Part shown: positions 42,329-50,433 of the stretch, piece after piece | How the letters are laid out: every line of letters starts with the position of its first letter | Numbering within the stretch: position 1 is the first letter of the stretch | NCBI GenBank assembly: GCA_963770545.1 | Contig: CAVYQF010000026.1 | Location: 1 to 64,000 of the forward strand | Direction: 5' to 3' | DNA length: 64,000 nt | Origin: RYN-230 sp963770545 | GTDB taxonomy: Bacteria > Actinomycetota > Actinomycetes > Streptosporangiales > Streptosporangiaceae | The notes under the pieces: model-generated | The model's input: only the letters and a program-made list of their open reading frames with translations | Told to the model about the DNA's origin: nothing | The model's database searches: none | Made by a program: the position numbers and the translations under genes

Positions 42329-43990
42329 CTGGAACCGGTTCTGCTGCTGGCCGATGACTCGCGAGCGCATGAGCACGTCGAGGCGGAGGTGCGCAAGCGC
42401 TACGGGGCCGACTACCAGGTCATCGCAGCCAGGTCCGTCGAGGCGGCGCTCGACGCCCTCAGTGGGCTCCGCGAAACCGGGCGCCAGGTCGCTCTCGTGC
42501 TCGCCGACCAGTGGCTGCCTGGCGGAACCGGAACGCAGCTGCTGGCGCGGGTCCGGCAGCTTCACCCATCCGCGCGGCGGGTGCTGCTGATCACCTGGGG
42601 CGACCAGGCGACCTTGGAGCCGATGCTGGAGGCGACCGTCCTCGGTGACCTCGACGCCTACGTCGCCGGGCCCGGGCCGTCACCGGACGAGCGCTTCCAC
42701 CGTTTTGTCACCGAGCAGCTTGATGAGTGGGGCCGGTCGAACCTGCCGGGGCTGGAGGCCGTTCGCGTGGTCGGCGAGGAGTGGGCGGCGCGGTCACACG
42801 AGCTCCGCGAGCTGCTCGGCCGTAACGGCGTTCCCTTCGGCTTCTACCCCGCCGGCAGCCCGGATGGGCAGCGCCTGCTCGGGGAGGCCGGCCCGGCTGG
42901 GATCGTCTTGCCTGCGGTGGTGCTGGTCAACGGCCGGGTCCTTTCTGACCCTTCGAACGCGGACGTGGCCCGGGCGATCGGCGTGCAGACCGAGCCAGGG
43001 GCCGGGTGCTATGACGTGGCCGTGATCGGGGCGGGCCCGGCCGGCCTGGCCGCCGCGGTGTACAGCGCGTCCGAGGGTCTGTCCACGCTGATCCTGGAGC
43101 CGGAAGCGATTGGCGGCCAGGCCGGTACCAGCTCGCTGATCCGCAACTATCTCGGCTTCCCGACCGGGGTGAGCGGGGGAGACCTGGCCGTCCGCGCCTA
43201 CACGCAGGCCTGGAACTTCGGCGCGGAGTACGTGTATGGCCACCCGGCTGCCGGCCTGCGGCCCGAGGGCGCGCAGTTCGCGGTCACCTTGGCCGGCGGG
43301 AATGAGGTCCGCAGCCGGGCGGTGATCGTCGCCACCGGCATGGCCTACCGGCGCCTGGGGATCCCGGCGCTCGACATGCTGACCGGGGCCGGAGTGTTCT
43401 ACGGCGCCGCCGCCACCGAGGCCAAGGCCATGAGGGACCGCGAGGTCTTCGTCGTGGGTGCCGCCAACTCCGCCGGGCAGGCCGCCGTCCACCTCGCCAG
43501 GTACGCGGCGAAAGTGACCATGCTCGTCCGGGGCCGGTCGCTGGCCGACAGCATGTCCGAGTACCTCATCCGGGAGATCGAATCGAGCAGCAACATCGCC
43601 GTCCGCTACCGGGTCGCGGTCACCGGCGGCGCCGGGCGGACCCGGCTGGAGAGCCTGACTCTCACCAATCTGGAATCCGGCGCGGCCGAAACCGTGGAAG
43701 CGGCGGCCCTGTTCATCTTGATCGGGGCCGAGCCGCGCACCCAATGGCTGCCGGGCACCGTCCGGCTCGACCAGTGGGGGTTCGTCGTCACCGGCACCGA
43801 CCTTCTCCAGGACGGGCGGCCGGACCAGGAGTGGCCGCTGCGGCGCATGCCGATGTTCCTGGAATCCAGCCTGCCCGGCGTCTTCGCGGTCGGTGACGTC
43901 CGGCACGGGTCGGTGAAACGCGTTGCCGCAGCCGTCGGTGAGGGCTCGACCGCGATCCGCTTGGTCCACGACCACCTGCGCGCCGGATAA
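42329..43990 (+). CDS. receiver-domain/thioredoxin-reductase-like fusion lacking redox cysteines
   Basis: About 553 residues. Residues 1-120 are a degenerate response-regulator receiver (LLLADDS acidic pocket, VLADQWLPGGTG phospho-acceptor aspartate, LLIT; the usual KP motif is absent). A linker of about 80 residues leads to a thioredoxin-reductase-like flavoprotein: FAD motif YDVAVIGAGPAGLAAAVYSA, GGQAGTSSLIRNYLGFP, NADPH motif VFVVGAANSAGQAAVHLA, and GVFAVGDVRHGSVKRVA. The CxxC that should precede the NADPH motif is replaced by GAAATEA, so it cannot be a disulfide reductase. The frame has no ATG/GTG/TTG that keeps the full receiver. CTG 42329, 8 nt after GGGGG, is the best start; GTG 42389 would truncate it. 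Confidence 0.8.
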   Translation: MEPVLLLADDSRAHEHVEAEVRKRYGADYQVIAARSVEAALDALSGLRETGRQVALVLADQWLPGGTGTQLLARVRQLHPSARRVLLITWGDQATLEPMLEATVLGDLDAYVAGPGPSPDERFHRFVTEQLDEWGRSNLPGLEAVRVVGEEWAARSHELRELLGRNGVPFGFYPAGSPDGQRLLGEAGPAGIVLPAVVLVNGRVLSDPSNADVARAIGVQTEPGAGCYDVAVIGAGPAGLAAAVYSASEGLSTLILEPEAIGGQAGTSSLIRNYLGFPTGVSGGDLAVRAYTQAWNFGAEYVYGHPAAGLRPEGAQFAVTLAGGNEVRSRAVIVATGMAYRRLGIPALDMLTGAGVFYGAAATEAKAMRDREVFVVGAANSAGQAAVHLARYAAKVTMLVRGRSLADSMSEYLIREIESSSNIAVRYRVAVTGGAGRTRLESLTLTNLESGAAETVEAAALFILIGAEPRTQWLPGTVRLDQWGFVVTGTDLLQDGRPDQEWPLRRMPMFLESSLPGVFAVGDVRHGSVKRVAAAVGEGSTAIRLVHDHLRAG

Positions 43991-44010
43991 CCCAGGCCCG
44001 GATGGAGCAC

Positions 44011-44050
44011 CACCCGTCACGTCACGACAGCATCGCCGCTCAGACGGGTG
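44011..44050. terminator. 8-bp stem with 24-nt loop between convergent genes
   Basis: CACCCGTC (44011-44018) pairs with GACGGGTG (44043-44050) in the space between the reductase-fusion stop and the aldolase end. No T-tract; terminator role inferred from convergent position. Confidence 0.3.
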
Positions 44051-44066
44051 CGAGGTGGTGCGGGAT

Positions 44067-45015
44067 TCAGTTCGCCGCGGGTGAAGCGGCGGGTGCTGGC
44101 CGCTGGCCTCGGTCCATGGCCGGGCCCAGCGTTCCGCGACGGTGATGAGCCTCTCCAGCCGGGGCCGGGCCACCGAGGTGAGGAACTCCTGCCGCTGCTG
44201 ACCGGCCAGGCTGACAACTTCGCGCCACACGGAGCGGCCGGCGATGAAACCGGATGCCCCTCCTTCGTCGGCCGCGATCGCGATGATGTCGGTGAACTGG
44301 TCGAAAGGAACGCCGGCGGACAGGACGGCCCAGGGCCGGCCGAGGATCCCGGCCAGCCGCCGGCAGCCTTCCGGTGACCCGGGATATTCCAGCTTGAGCA
44401 GGTCGATGTCCAGGTCGTTGAGGGCCCGGGCCGACTCGATAATGGCGTCTTCGCGGGCCTGGCCCTGAAGATCTTCCCCGGGGCGCACGTACACAAGGTT
44501 CTCGATCACCACGGGGACGCCCGTGGCGCGGCAGTCGCGGATGATCTCTTCGCAGACGGCCAGGGCCTCCGCGACGAGATCCGGCTCGCCGGGGCCGGGG
44601 CCGGCCGGTCGGCGCGGAGCTGGACGAAGAACTTGAGGGCGTCGCCGCCCTGATCCAGGACCCACTGAGCGTCCAGGGCCGGGTCGCGGTGGGTACGGGG
44701 CTCGCCCTGGTAGGTGCGCCGCTCGGAGGGTTCGGCGGCGACGAGCAGCCCGCAGTTGGGGGCGAGCGCACCGGCTCGGGTGATGGCGGGAACTCCGTAG
44801 GTCGGGTCGGACAGCAGGCCGCTGGCGGCGGGCGTCAGGACGCGGGCGACGTCGGCTTTTGCGATGCACAGGTCGTCGTCGCTCGCATTCAGGCCCACGG
44901 CCGTGAACATCCGGCGCAGGGTGTTGCGCTGATCCATCGCGATGATGGAGAACACGTGACTGTCGGGGGCGATGTCGTCCAGCGTGCCGGTCCGGGTCTT
45001 GGTGGCGTGTGTCAT
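44067..45015 (-). pseudogene. class I aldolase of the LacD/YihT family, apparent frameshift(s)
   Basis: The first frame (ATG 45015) reads FSIIAMDQRNTLRRMF, GLLSDPTYGVPAI and GGDALKFFVQLRADRP. A second frame continues DLVAEALAVCEEIIRDCRAT, VIENLVYV, DLLKLEYPG, AVLSAGVPFDQFTD and GASGFIAGRSVWREVV. Together they make a TIM-barrel Schiff-base aldolase of about 315 residues, like tagatose-1,6-bisphosphate or sulfofructose-1-phosphate aldolases. The frames part in a GGCC-rich repeat near 44582-44605, where one base appears missing. A second shift near the end is possible, because the natural-looking stop at 44067 is in a third frame. The start overlaps the kinase stop (ATGA). As written the enzyme is broken; sequence error is plausible. 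Confidence 0.75.
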
Positions 45016-46400
45016 TTCATTCCTTGGTCGAGGATGAAGTCGGCGAGTGGCATGCCGTCGCCATCCAGGGCGAACGAGGCCAGCAGCGCGGCCCCGGTGA
45101 CACCCGGCTGCGGGGCAGCCGAGAAGCTCATCGCGTCGATCGCGGCGGCCTTGGCCGCGCGCACGCTGGCCATCTGGGTCCATCCCCCGGCGGCGATGGC
45201 CCGCCGGTGCGGGCCGACGATCTTCTCGATGTCGTCGAGCAAGAGCCGGGTCTGGGCTGCCGTGTACCGGGCGGCGGCCGTCCAGATCGCGGCGGGGGAG
45301 GCGCCGTCCTGGATGCGTATGACGACGTCGTCCTGCGTCCGCCCGTCGCCGGTGACCGACAGTCCTGCGGGCAGGTCACCGACGTCCAGGCTGGCGTGAT
45401 CAAGGGCCGCCCGGGCGGGGCCGGACTCTGCCCCCAGGGCCGTCAGCACGCGCCGCAGCAGCAGGCCGCCGCTGACCCCGGCCAGGAGCAGGCTGGTGTC
45501 CGGCAGCACATGCCGGCCGATGGACCAGCCGGCGCTGACGACGTTCTGGCGCTCGGTCTCATCCAGCGTCCCGGGGATAGAACGGGCCAGCACGTCGGCC
45601 GTGCCGCTCGAGTTGAACAGCTCGTCCGCCTCGACCGCGCCGACACCGATGGCCGCGACTGGATGGTCATGTCCGGCCACCGTCAGCACGGCGTCCGCGG
45701 CGCAGGAGATCACGCCGTCGTGCCGCAGGCAGCCGGCGCGGGAACCAGCCGGCCGTTCATCGGGAAGGACCCGGGCGGACAGCCCGGCCATGGCCAGGGC
45801 GTCGGGCCAGGCCCGGCCGGTGCCCTGGTCGATGAGACCGGTCCGGGATGCTAGCGACGGCTCGCGAACCGGATCGCCGCCCAGGGCAAAGACAATCCAT
45901 TCGGGCACGCTCATCCAGGTAGATGCGGGGCCGGGCCGGTATCCGCTGGCGCGCAGCCAGAGCAGTTTGGCGATGCTGGCCTGGCTGGACCATCGGAGTC
46001 CGGTCGTGCGCCCGAACCTGGCCGCAAACCCGGGGAATTTCCGGCCTGCCAGCCCGAGCTCGTGGTCGCCGCGGTGATCGAACCAGGCGATCACGGGCGC
46101 GGCGGGCCGCCGCCTGGCATCGAGCAGCACGCCGCTCTCAGCCAGGCCGGCCACGCCGATGCTGCGCACGCGGACCGGTCCCCAGGCTGATTCGGCCGCC
46201 CGGACGGTGGCCCCGATCAGTTCCACGGTCACATCGAGGAGGCGATCCGGATCGATCTCGGTCTGGCCGCACCCACTGGTGTGCCATGGGGTCGGCTGCT
46301 CTGCATACGGGGTACCGCGCTGCGAGGCCGACCGGGCCACGGCCTTAGCTGAGGTGGTGCCGATGTCGATGCCCAGGACGACATCCGTGCTGAAGGTCAC
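45012..46400 (-). CDS. FGGY-family carbohydrate kinase
   Basis: Actin-fold sugar kinase of 462 residues. The N-terminal phosphate-binding motif is LGIDIGTTSAKAVARS, the interdomain block is VIAWFDHRGDHELG, and the C-terminal ATP-site blocks are LFNSSGTADVLA and IAAGGWTQMASV. The substrate cannot be named; it is distinct from the xylulokinase at 54.8 kb. It lies between a LacI regulator and a LacD/YihT-type aldolase with ATGA overlaps at both ends, so it probably phosphorylates the ketose cleaved by that aldolase. Confidence 0.85.
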   Translation of the reverse strand: MTFSTDVVLGIDIGTTSAKAVARSASQRGTPYAEQPTPWHTSGCGQTEIDPDRLLDVTVELIGATVRAAESAWGPVRVRSIGVAGLAESGVLLDARRRPAAPVIAWFDHRGDHELGLAGRKFPGFAARFGRTTGLRWSSQASIAKLLWLRASGYRPGPASTWMSVPEWIVFALGGDPVREPSLASRTGLIDQGTGRAWPDALAMAGLSARVLPDERPAGSRAGCLRHDGVISCAADAVLTVAGHDHPVAAIGVGAVEADELFNSSGTADVLARSIPGTLDETERQNVVSAGWSIGRHVLPDTSLLLAGVSGGLLLRRVLTALGAESGPARAALDHASLDVGDLPAGLSVTGDGRTQDDVVIRIQDGASPAAIWTAAARYTAAQTRLLLDDIEKIVGPHRRAIAAGGWTQMASVRAAKAAAIDAMSFSAAPQPGVTGAALLASFALDGDGMPLADFILDQGMK

Positions 46401-47440
46401 CGGCGCAGCTCCCCGGAGCCGCGTTCGATGATCCCGGCCGGTACCTGGATACGCCGCACGGGCAGGCCGGGCTGGTTCAGGCGGGCCAGGAGGCGCGCCG
46501 CGGCTGCGCGCCCGACCTCACGCCCCGGGTGATCGACGACGGTGACGGCCGGGCGCAGGGCGTCCGCCATGGGGAAGTCACCGAACGAGACGAGGGCGAT
46601 GTCCGTGCGTCCTGCCAAGTGCAAGGCCGGCACGACGCCCAGCGACGCCCGCGTGGTGGCGCTCAGGATGGCCGTGGGCGGGCTGGAGCCGCCGATCAGG
46701 GCGGACACCGCTTCCGCTGCAGACTGACTGGTAGCGCACTCGCAGTTGACCAGTTGCTCGTCCACCTCGACCCCGTGATGGGCCAGGGCGGCGCGGTAAC
46801 CGCGCAGCCGGGCGGCGGAGGTCGGGATGGCAGGCGTGTCGCCCACATAAGCAATGCGCCGGTGCCCGTGGGCGACAAGGTGAGCCGTGGCGTCGAAGGC
46901 CGCGCGGTGGTCATCGATCTCGACCAGGTCCGCGGACAGGCCAGGCGCCGGCCGGTCGATGAGCACGATGGGCAGCCGCCGCGGGTCCAGCCAGGAGTGG
47001 TCATCGCAGGTCGGGCTGAGCAGCAGCCCGGCGATCCGCCGCGCCATCATGCGCCCGATGACGTCGCGCTCCCATTCCGGATCACGCCGGGTGCTCGTGA
47101 CCAGCACTGACCGGCCGTGGCGCGACATCTCCAGCTCCACGGCGTCGATCACGTCGGCGAAGAACGGATCGGCGATGGACTCGACGACGAACCCGACCGC
47201 AGTGTCCGTTCCCGCTCGCAGTGACCGGGCCATCGCGTCGGGCTCGAAACGCAGGTCGAGCATGGCTTCCCGGACGCGATGCCGGGTGCCCGGCGCGACC
47301 CGCGGATCGTCGTTCAGGACCCGCGACGCGGTGCGCAGGCTCACTCCTGCCGCGTGCGCGACATCGAGCAGCCGGCTCGCGGCGAGTGGCCCGCCCGCCT
47401 CGGGGGCGCCGTCCGGCGCCGACGTTGCCATCGATGGCAT
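46397..47440 (-). CDS. LacI-family transcriptional regulator, probably autoregulated
   Basis: Repressor of 347 residues. The helix-turn-helix with hinge is RLLDVAHAAGVSLRTASRVL followed by NDDPRVAPGTRHRVREAM. A periplasmic-binding-protein-like ligand domain follows (VGFVVESIADPFFADVIDAV, GHRRIAYVGDT, VSFGDFPMADAL). Its start codon lies inside a palindromic operator (47426-47439); ATG 47440 and ATG 47431 are both possible and no SD is visible. It is first in a LacI-FGGY kinase-aldolase unit. The ligand is probably the sugar or its phosphate. Confidence 0.87.
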   Translation of the reverse strand: MPSMATSAPDGAPEAGGPLAASRLLDVAHAAGVSLRTASRVLNDDPRVAPGTRHRVREAMLDLRFEPDAMARSLRAGTDTAVGFVVESIADPFFADVIDAVELEMSRHGRSVLVTSTRRDPEWERDVIGRMMARRIAGLLLSPTCDDHSWLDPRRLPIVLIDRPAPGLSADLVEIDDHRAAFDATAHLVAHGHRRIAYVGDTPAIPTSAARLRGYRAALAHHGVEVDEQLVNCECATSQSAAEAVSALIGGSSPPTAILSATTRASLGVVPALHLAGRTDIALVSFGDFPMADALRPAVTVVDHPGREVGRAAAARLLARLNQPGLPVRRIQVPAGIIERGSGELRR

Positions 47441-47475
47441 AGTTCGATTGTGCCGAACTATGCCATCGATGGCAA
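47425..47475. promoter_or_regulatory. twin LacI-type operators forming a perfect 22-bp inverted repeat
   Basis: Two identical 14-bp palindromes TGCCATCGATGGCA (47426-47439 and 47461-47474, centres 35 bp apart) lie within perfect 22-bp inverted arms (47425-47446 and 47454-47475) separated by 7 bp. The central CG and symmetric halves are typical of LacI-family operators. The first covers the start codon of the LacI gene, the second ends 3 bp from the stop of the upstream kinase. Binding would block transcription or translation initiation of LacI-kinase-aldolase. Confidence 0.8.
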
Positions 47476-47478
47476 GGG

Positions 47479-48027
47479 TTAGGGGGCGAGGTGATCCAGG
47501 ATGGACCTGACCAGGGTGCCGGTGGGCTGGGAGGCGTCCAGGGCCAGGTGCGGCACCACCGGCGGCTCGAGATCCAGGCCGGCCAGGAAGGCCGCCGGGT
47601 CGCGGATCTTGTCCTCATCACGGGACAGCGCGCGCCGCGTCAGGCGCGCGATCAGTTGCCCCGGTGGCAGGTGCAGCCAGACCATCGTGGGGTCGGTGGC
47701 GAGCCGCCGCGCCGTGGCGCCCCAGGCCGAAGGCTCCGCTCGTTCTCTGCTGAAGGGGGCCACGAGAACCACCGGCAGGCCCATCCGCAGATTCTGCCCC
47801 GCCAGTTCGAGCAGCGTGTCGTAGCGTGCGTCCCGGGTCAGCCCGGCCAGGACCGGATCCTCCAGGTCACGTGCGCCGATCAGCCCCGACACGACCCGGG
47901 TGAGCGGGCCGGTCGCGACGTCCAGATCCAGCAGGGCGGCGCCCATCTCGGGAGCCAGGGCGATGGCCAGCGTGCTCTTGCCGGTGGCTGGGGGCCCGCC
48001 GATCAGGACGGCCGCGGCTCGTCTCAT
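47479..48027 (-). CDS. P-loop kinase/ATPase
   Basis: Soluble protein of 182 residues. Walker A GGPPATGKSTLAIAL is at residues 10-24, a DLDVATGP acidic block follows, VVLVAPFSRER is a candidate Walker B region, and RLTRRALSRDEDKI forms a basic lid-like segment. The layout matches small-molecule kinases of the gluconokinase/zeta-toxin-like P-loop group. It is 3 bp downstream of the AGE isomerase gene, so it may phosphorylate the isomerase product. Alternatively it is a general P-loop protein; the substrate is not identifiable. Confidence 0.7.
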   Translation of the reverse strand: MRRAAAVLIGGPPATGKSTLAIALAPEMGAALLDLDVATGPLTRVVSGLIGARDLEDPVLAGLTRDARYDTLLELAGQNLRMGLPVVLVAPFSRERAEPSAWGATARRLATDPTMVWLHLPPGQLIARLTRRALSRDEDKIRDPAAFLAGLDLEPPVVPHLALDASQPTGTLVRSILDHLAP

Positions 48028-48030
48028 GAC

Positions 48031-49284
48031 CTAGGCAGATGGCTGATCGTGACCCGCGCCGCCCGGCGCGCCAGCGGTCCTTCGCCTGGCGAGCGCGGTG
48101 GCCGCGGTCGGGCTCAGCGGCAGTGATGGGAGCAGCAGGGCCTGGTAGGAGTGGTAGAGATCTGGCTTGCCCGACCAGGTGGACGTGGCCGGGGTCATGT
48201 CCGGAGCCAGCTCCTGCCACCAGCCGCCGTTCTCCCGGTCCAGGAAATAGCGGTCAATCTCAGCCCACCACCGCTGTGCGGCCGCGGCGAAGCGTTCCTC
48301 GCCGGTACGCCGGTGCAGCGCGTCCGCGGCGAGAACCGCCTCGCAGGCCACCCAGTGCATTCGTGATGTCACCACCGGCTGGCCGTTCGCGTCAACGGTG
48401 TACAGCAATCCCGGGTGGCCGTCCCGCTGCCACGCGTCGGCGACGGCCCGGTCGAAGAGCGCGGTGGCCGCTTCGGGCAGCCAGGCGGGGGGAGCCGGGA
48501 GGGCCGCTTCCAGGGTCACCAGCAGCCGGGCCCATTCGAACGAGTGGCCCGGAGTGGTGCCGTACGGCCGGAACGGGTCGTCGGGGCGGTCAGCGTTGTA
48601 GTCCGGCCGGGGCCGCCAGTTCTCGTCGTAGTGCTCTGGTATCCGCCAGGCATGGGCCCGGGCGTGCTCATTGATCAGGCGGGAGGCGATGGAGGCGGCC
48701 CGGGCGGGCCAGGCGGGGTCGCCGGTCACGTCGCCCGCGGCGAGGTAGGCCTCGACCGAGTGCATGTTGCTGTTGGCGCCACGGTAGGGCTCGAGCTCGG
48801 AGAAGTCGGCGTTCCAGGACTCCAGCGCGCACCCTTCGGCGTCGGACCAGAAGTGCTGCTCGATGACGGCCGCGGCGGCTCCGAGGGCGGCGTCGCCGCC
48901 GGGTATCCCGGCGGCTACCGCGCTGGAGGCCGCCAGCAGGGTGTGGGCGTGGGCGTAGTTCGCCTTGGCGGGATCGCTGACCTTCCCGGACGGGCCGAGG
49001 GCGGAGAACCAGCCGCCGTTCTCACCGTCGGCGTACCGGCTGGCGAGAGCCTGCAGCCCGGAGGCGGCCAGCGAATCCGCGCCGGCCACACCATTGAGGT
49101 GCGCCAGTGCGAAGGCGTACGTCATGCGGGCGTTGATGTACAGCGGGCGGGGCTGCGTCACGTCGATCTCGCCGTGGACGGACAGCCACCCGAATCCGCC
49201 GTCGGCCAGCGCGGCGGCCCGCGCGAAGGTGATCAGCCGGCTGGCTTCGGCGCGACGCCATGGCGCGGTCCCGGGCTCGCTCAC
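48031..49284 (-). CDS. AGE-family sugar isomerase/epimerase (YihS-like)
   Basis: An (alpha/alpha)6-barrel protein of 417 residues of the N-acylglucosamine 2-epimerase superfamily. Expected active-site histidines are in GANSNMHSVEAYLA, TTPGHSFEWARLL and KPDLYHSYQALL. The last motif, KPDxYHxxQA, fits the YihS/mannose-isomerase branch (aldose-ketose isomerases) rather than N-acetylglucosamine epimerases. Likely substrates are mannose, glucose, fructose or modified hexoses such as sulfoquinovose. It lies 11 bp after a LacI gene and just before the P-loop kinase. ORF length is normal. Confidence 0.85.
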   Translation of the reverse strand: MSEPGTAPWRRAEASRLITFARAAALADGGFGWLSVHGEIDVTQPRPLYINARMTYAFALAHLNGVAGADSLAASGLQALASRYADGENGGWFSALGPSGKVSDPAKANYAHAHTLLAASSAVAAGIPGGDAALGAAAAVIEQHFWSDAEGCALESWNADFSELEPYRGANSNMHSVEAYLAAGDVTGDPAWPARAASIASRLINEHARAHAWRIPEHYDENWRPRPDYNADRPDDPFRPYGTTPGHSFEWARLLVTLEAALPAPPAWLPEAATALFDRAVADAWQRDGHPGLLYTVDANGQPVVTSRMHWVACEAVLAADALHRRTGEERFAAAAQRWWAEIDRYFLDRENGGWWQELAPDMTPATSTWSGKPDLYHSYQALLLPSLPLSPTAATALARRRTAGAPGGAGHDQPSA

Positions 49285-49295
49285 GGTCTTCCTTC

Positions 49296-50300
49296 TCAGT
49301 CGGCGTCGTGCGGGGGCAGTTCGCCCGATCCTCGCGGGATCAGCTGAACCGGGAGGACGGTCCTGCGGCGTACCTTGGCCTGGGGATTCTCGATGCGCTC
49401 GACGAGTCGTTCGACGGCGACCCGGCCGAGCCGGGCCGGGTCCTGGTCCAGCACTGTGACCGGGGGCGTGAGCGCGTCGGCCATGGGAAAGTCACCGAAT
49501 CCGACGACGGCGACGTCAGTGCGCCCGGCCCGCTGCAAGGCCTGGACCAGCGACATCGTGCACAGGGTGGTGGCGGAGAACACCGCGGTGGGGGCGTTCG
49601 GCGCCTCCAGGAGCTTCACCAGCTCAGCGGCGCATTCGTCGGCTGACCCGCTGGGCATGCAGATCAGATCGGGACGGCCGTCCAGTCCCAGCTCGGCTAC
49701 CGCGGACCTATAGCCCTTGAGCCGGCGCACGACGGTCGTGATCGGGGTGGAGATACCCAGGAAGGCGACCCGCCGGTGACCGTGACCCGCGAGATGGGTG
49801 ACCGCCAGCCGGGCGCCGGCGAGATCGTCCTCGATCACGTACACGCCGGAGAGCCCTCTGGGGGGCCGGTCCACGAACACCATCGGTGTCCGGTTCTGCC
49901 ACGGGGCCAGGTAGGCCTGGTCCGCGCTCGCGCAGGCCACGATCAGGCCGCTGATCTGGCGCCTCAGCAGGGCTTCCAGGGCGGAGCGCTCGCGTTCGGC
50001 GGCCTGGCCCAGGCTGCTCACTACGACCGCCATGCCCCGGCCGACCAGGTCTATCTCGATGCTGCTGGTGATCTCCGCGAAGAACGGGTCGCCGATGTCG
50101 GGGACGGCCAGGCCGACCGCCGGGTCCGCGCCCGCACGGAAGCTCCGGGCCAGCAGGTTGGGGACGTAGTCGAGCTTCTGCATCGCCCAGCGGACCCGCT
50201 CGCGGGTCTCTTCGGTGACGTGGGGATCGTCGTTGAAGACCCGGGATACGGTCTTCGCGCTGACGCCGGCGACACGAGCGACGTCGCGCATGGTGGTCAT
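49296..50300 (-). CDS. LacI-family transcriptional regulator
   Basis: Repressor of 334 residues. DNA-binding part: TMRDVARVAGVSAKTVSRVF followed by NDDPHVTEETRERVRWAM. Ligand domain: VGLAVPDIGDPFFAEITSSI, GHRRVAFLGIS, VVGFGDFPMADALTPPVT. It is encoded between the sugar-binding protein and the AGE isomerase on the same strand, so it is the likely local regulator of the divergent transport and catabolic operons. Candidate sites are the two 16-bp boxes at 51618-51633 and 51706-51721. Close similarity to the LacI protein at 46.4 kb (shared FGDFPMADAL) points to duplication. Confidence 0.87.
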   Translation of the reverse strand: MTTMRDVARVAGVSAKTVSRVFNDDPHVTEETRERVRWAMQKLDYVPNLLARSFRAGADPAVGLAVPDIGDPFFAEITSSIEIDLVGRGMAVVVSSLGQAAERERSALEALLRRQISGLIVACASADQAYLAPWQNRTPMVFVDRPPRGLSGVYVIEDDLAGARLAVTHLAGHGHRRVAFLGISTPITTVVRRLKGYRSAVAELGLDGRPDLICMPSGSADECAAELVKLLEAPNAPTAVFSATTLCTMSLVQALQRAGRTDVAVVGFGDFPMADALTPPVTVLDQDPARLGRVAVERLVERIENPQAKVRRRTVLPVQLIPRGSGELPPHDAD

Positions 50301-50433
50301 CGAGGAGCCTCCAGACTAGGCGCCTGCTCACCGACTGCAGGGATGGTTCGGCAGGTGAGCGACGCTGCCCCGGCGGCGAAGGGTCCCCCGTTTTGCCGGG
50401 GAACCGTTCGCCTGGAGTATACCGGCGCCCAGG

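Noticed and set aside
44017..44496. Third minus-strand frame in the aldolase C-terminal region
   Set aside because: Arg/Ser/Pro-rich and without similarity to aldolases; the neighbouring frame carries the conserved blocks.
42794..44869. Long minus-strand frame (about 690 codons) covering the reductase fusion and aldolase
   Set aside because: Only its first third matches a family (the aldolase C-terminal half). The rest is antisense to the well-supported receiver/flavoprotein gene and is low-complexity.
48031..49284. Assignment of the cluster as a sulfoquinovose (sulfo-EMP) operon
   Set aside because: The AGE and aldolase types fit, but no sulfoquinovosidase, sulfolactaldehyde reductase or sulfonate exporter is present. 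Kept as one hypothesis only.
50386..50412. Terminator between the binding-protein and LacI genes
   Set aside because: The stem GGTCCCC/GGGGAACC has a bulge and no T-tract; too weak to list as a terminator.
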